Shown: positions 62,401 through 64,000 of the stretch, in pieces | How positions within the stretch are numbered: position 1 is the first letter of the stretch | Layout of the letters: every line of letters starts with the position of its first letter | Origin: Sinohyriopsis cumingii | Taxonomy: Eukaryota; Mollusca; Bivalvia; Unionida; Unionidae | Direction of reading: 5' to 3' | Assembly: GCA_028554795.2 (NCBI GenBank) | Contig: CM068830.1 | Span: 49,362,355-49,426,354, forward strand | Length of the DNA: 64,000 bases | Position numbers and translations under genes: made by a program | The notes under the pieces: generated by a model | The model's input: only the letters and a program-made list of their open reading frames with translations | Told to the model about the DNA's origin: nothing | Database searches by the model: none

Positions 62401-63318
62401 CCAGGGCACCGTGGGTTTGGGTGCTACTCCTTTAGTTTTAGGAATTGTTTCTTGGGCCATTGTGTTAATGGTTTCTATTAATTTGTCATTAAAGGTGTCA
62501 ATGTCCCGGTGATATATGGTTTCTGGGTCGATTGAGTCACCTATCTGTTTGAACCTAATCCAGTTGGCCTGTTCGTATTTCCATCTTGGTGTGAAGGACG
62601 CTTTATTTTGAGGTATTCTAATTTGTATTTCTATATTTATAAGGTAATGGTCACTTCCCATAGGGTCGCTTTCATCAACTTGCCAATCAGAAATGCCTGT
62701 TAATCTTGGTGTGCATAGAGATAGGTCTATTGCTGATGTGTGGCCTGTTCTGTCATCTATCCGGGTGTGCATTCCGTTGTTTAGAAAAACTAAGTTGCAT
62801 TTTTGTGCCCATTTTTCTACAATTTTTCCTTTAATGTCCGTCTTTTGACTCCCCCATAGTTCATTGTGCGCATTGAAGTCCCCACATATTACCACCCATT
62901 CTCCACAGTCTTTAATCATTTTGATTGTTTCGTCTGCACTTAAATTGCACTGCTCATTTGTTTCATAGAGGTTAACGATTAGTACCTGCTTAGTTTGAGC
63001 GGTTATTTTGACTATCTGTATTTCGAAGTCATTGGGCGGTCTACTATCTGTTAATTTATGCATTTCTGATGTAATTCCATCTCTAACAAAGGTTGCTAAC
63101 CCCCCTCCTCTTGCTGTGGGGGATCGATGCTTTAGGTATTTGGTGTTGTAGCCTATGATGTTTGGGATACGTGAGGTATCATTTAGGTGGGTTTCCTGTA
63201 TGCATATAACATCTGGTTTTCTTTCCTGTTCAAGTATTTTGTTATTTAGTTGGTCAGCGTGGGCCCTAAGGCCGCGTGCATTCCATTGCCATATTTTGAT
63301 TTCTGCTCTGGAATCCAT
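59495..63318 (-). pseudogene. ORF2 of the I/Nimb-type LINE (endonuclease, RT, RNase H)
   Basis: From ATG 63318 the frame is open to 61555 with the full endonuclease (IKIWQWNARGL, ICIQETHL, CGDFNAHNELWG, GSDHYLI) and RT start (SYRPISLTDNICKIMETMV). In-frame stops lie at 61555 (TAA), about 61391 (TGA) and about 61342 (TGA, in the GMPQ-SVISP block). The same frame continues through the FADD catalytic box to RNase H (IFADGSKT, TVEFMAILMAL, ILSDSYSV, FVWIPSH). Frameshifts near 60030 and 59920 break the end, where CPYCPTPETIAHLINIC gives the C-terminal Cys/His box. Confidence 0.88.
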
Positions 63319-63405
63319 CTCTAGTGCAAAAAGTCTTAATAGTTTGTTTAATTTACTGTTGTTTTCGTTTTATGCGTGTTTCCTACCAGTGAGGGTGCTA
63401 CCTAT

Positions 63406-63990
63406 TTATTTTGTTTTTGGTATCCTGATTTTTGTTTTGGCCTGCTTATAGTTTACCCCATGGGAGATCATATATTCGACTATTAGGGCTTCTCTAAGAG
63501 CCCTGGGGCATTCTGCGTGGTTTGGTTTGTGGTTACCACTACAGTTAGCGCAGTGCTGATTGGTGGCGCTACATGTTTTCCGGTCTGGGTGGTGAAGACC
63601 ACATTGATTGCACCGGAATAGGTTTCCGCAACTCTTAGAGTAATGCCCCCAATTTTTGCAGTTGCCACAGAACCGTGGTTTGTTTTTGAAAGCAAAAATT
63701 TTTTTAGCCTCGAGTTTTTCGGCTATTTTGATAGTTTCTGGGGTGGCGCCCTTAAAAAAGAGTACCACTGCAGTGCTATCCTTTCCCCTTCTTGTTTTTA
63801 GGCGGATTGCTTTCTCTACTTCCTGTCCTTTACTCCTTATGTAGTCTACTATTTCATTGGTTTTATTTTGAGTTGATACGTATATGACTCCTTTGTTGTG
63901 TGTTTTTGGTGGGTTTGGGTCTATGTGTTGTTTTGTTCTGTTGTGTCTAGTGACCTGAACATTTATTTGGTCTATTCTTTCAATTTCCAT
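63406..63990 (-). CDS. ORF1 (gag-like) of the I/Nimb-type LINE, possibly partial at the 5' end
   Basis: 194 residues to the window edge region. Residues 35-110 could form an RNA-binding domain (GVIYVSTQNKTNEIVDYI ... STAVVLFFKG). Then three Cys/His knuckles: CGNCKNWGHYSKSC, CNQCGLHHPDRKTC and CANCSGNHKPNHAEC. This is the nucleic-acid chaperone of I-type elements. The first Met at 63990 may not be the real start, since only 10 bp remain in the window upstream. Confidence 0.8.
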   Translation of the reverse strand: MEIERIDQINVQVTRHNRTKQHIDPNPPKTHNKGVIYVSTQNKTNEIVDYIRSKGQEVEKAIRLKTRRGKDSTAVVLFFKGATPETIKIAEKLEAKKIFAFKNKPRFCGNCKNWGHYSKSCGNLFRCNQCGLHHPDRKTCSATNQHCANCSGNHKPNHAECPRALREALIVEYMISHGVNYKQAKTKIRIPKTK

Positions 63991-64000
63991 ATATTTGGCA

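Larger units (their letters stand above)
58930..64000 (-). mobile_element. nearly full-length I/Nimb-type LINE, continuing beyond the window
   Basis: Minus strand order: ORF1 with zinc knuckles (63990-63406, perhaps continuing outside), 87-nt gap, ORF2 with endonuclease, reverse transcriptase and RNase H (63318 to about 59495), then tandem 3' UTR repeats. The presence of an RNase H domain places it in the I group. Three in-frame stops and at least two frameshifts show that this copy is inactive. Confidence 0.85.

Overview
The window looks like nuclear DNA of an invertebrate animal. It is AT-rich, has long gene-free stretches, and is full of microsatellites, hAT-type MITEs, tRNA-derived SINEs and decayed non-LTR retrotransposons of the CR1/L2, Tx1 and I/Nimb types. 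The repeat set would suit a mollusc or another marine lophotrochozoan, but that is only an inference. I recognise no ordinary host protein-coding gene.

The centrepiece is a complete 18.2-kb Polinton/Maverick (endogenous adintovirus-like) element at 5596-23835. It is flanked by a perfect 6-bp target duplication (AACATA) and has inverted repeats of about 507 bp that begin AGTAGTG. It was inserted into a roughly 24-bp minisatellite. A long leftward cluster runs packaging ATPase, minor virion protein, small hydrophobic virion protein, LVPY protein, chromodomain integrase, membrane protein, penton-like protein, basic core protein, major capsid protein, Cys/His protein and adenain-like protease, with almost no spacing. 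The leftward protein-primed DNA polymerase shares a divergent promoter with a rightward CCHC zinc-knuckle gene. ATPase, capsid, penton and protease are intact. Polymerase, integrase, minor virion protein and zinc-knuckle protein each carry breaks, nearly all single-base and mostly in homopolymers. Since the inverted repeats are nearly identical, assembly error is as likely as decay.

The most striking signal concerns five other genes of the element: three tandem coiled-coil genes at the left end and a divergent pair at the right end. Each is followed 24-29 nt after its stop codon by a sense-strand copy of the animal replication-dependent histone mRNA stem-loop (RGCCCTTTTCAGGGCY type), an ACCCA-like tail in most, and a GAAAAGA-type downstream element resembling a U7 snRNA target. 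The outermost two stem-loops lie at the inner ends of the inverted repeats. The left trio shares a roughly 20-bp upstream motif. The right pair shares a promoter with a CRE, twin CCAAT-type boxes and TATA boxes, laid out like an H2A-H2B pair. The structural cluster instead appears to end at one AATAAA. I infer two RNA 3'-end regimes in one virus-like element, one of them possibly tied to S phase.

To the right, 25.3-26.4 kb holds a decayed remnant of a second, different virus-like element with an intact small virion-type ORF and a broken capsid-like ORF, next to a hAT MITE and a Gypsy-type integrase tail. From 33.4 to 48.1 kb two colinear blocks of about 360-bp tandem repeats each end in the same tRNA-derived SINE. 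The rest is LINE debris, a nested MITE, a 208-bp hAT MITE with a perfect 8-bp duplication, and at the right edge a nearly full-length I/Nimb-type LINE on the minus strand.
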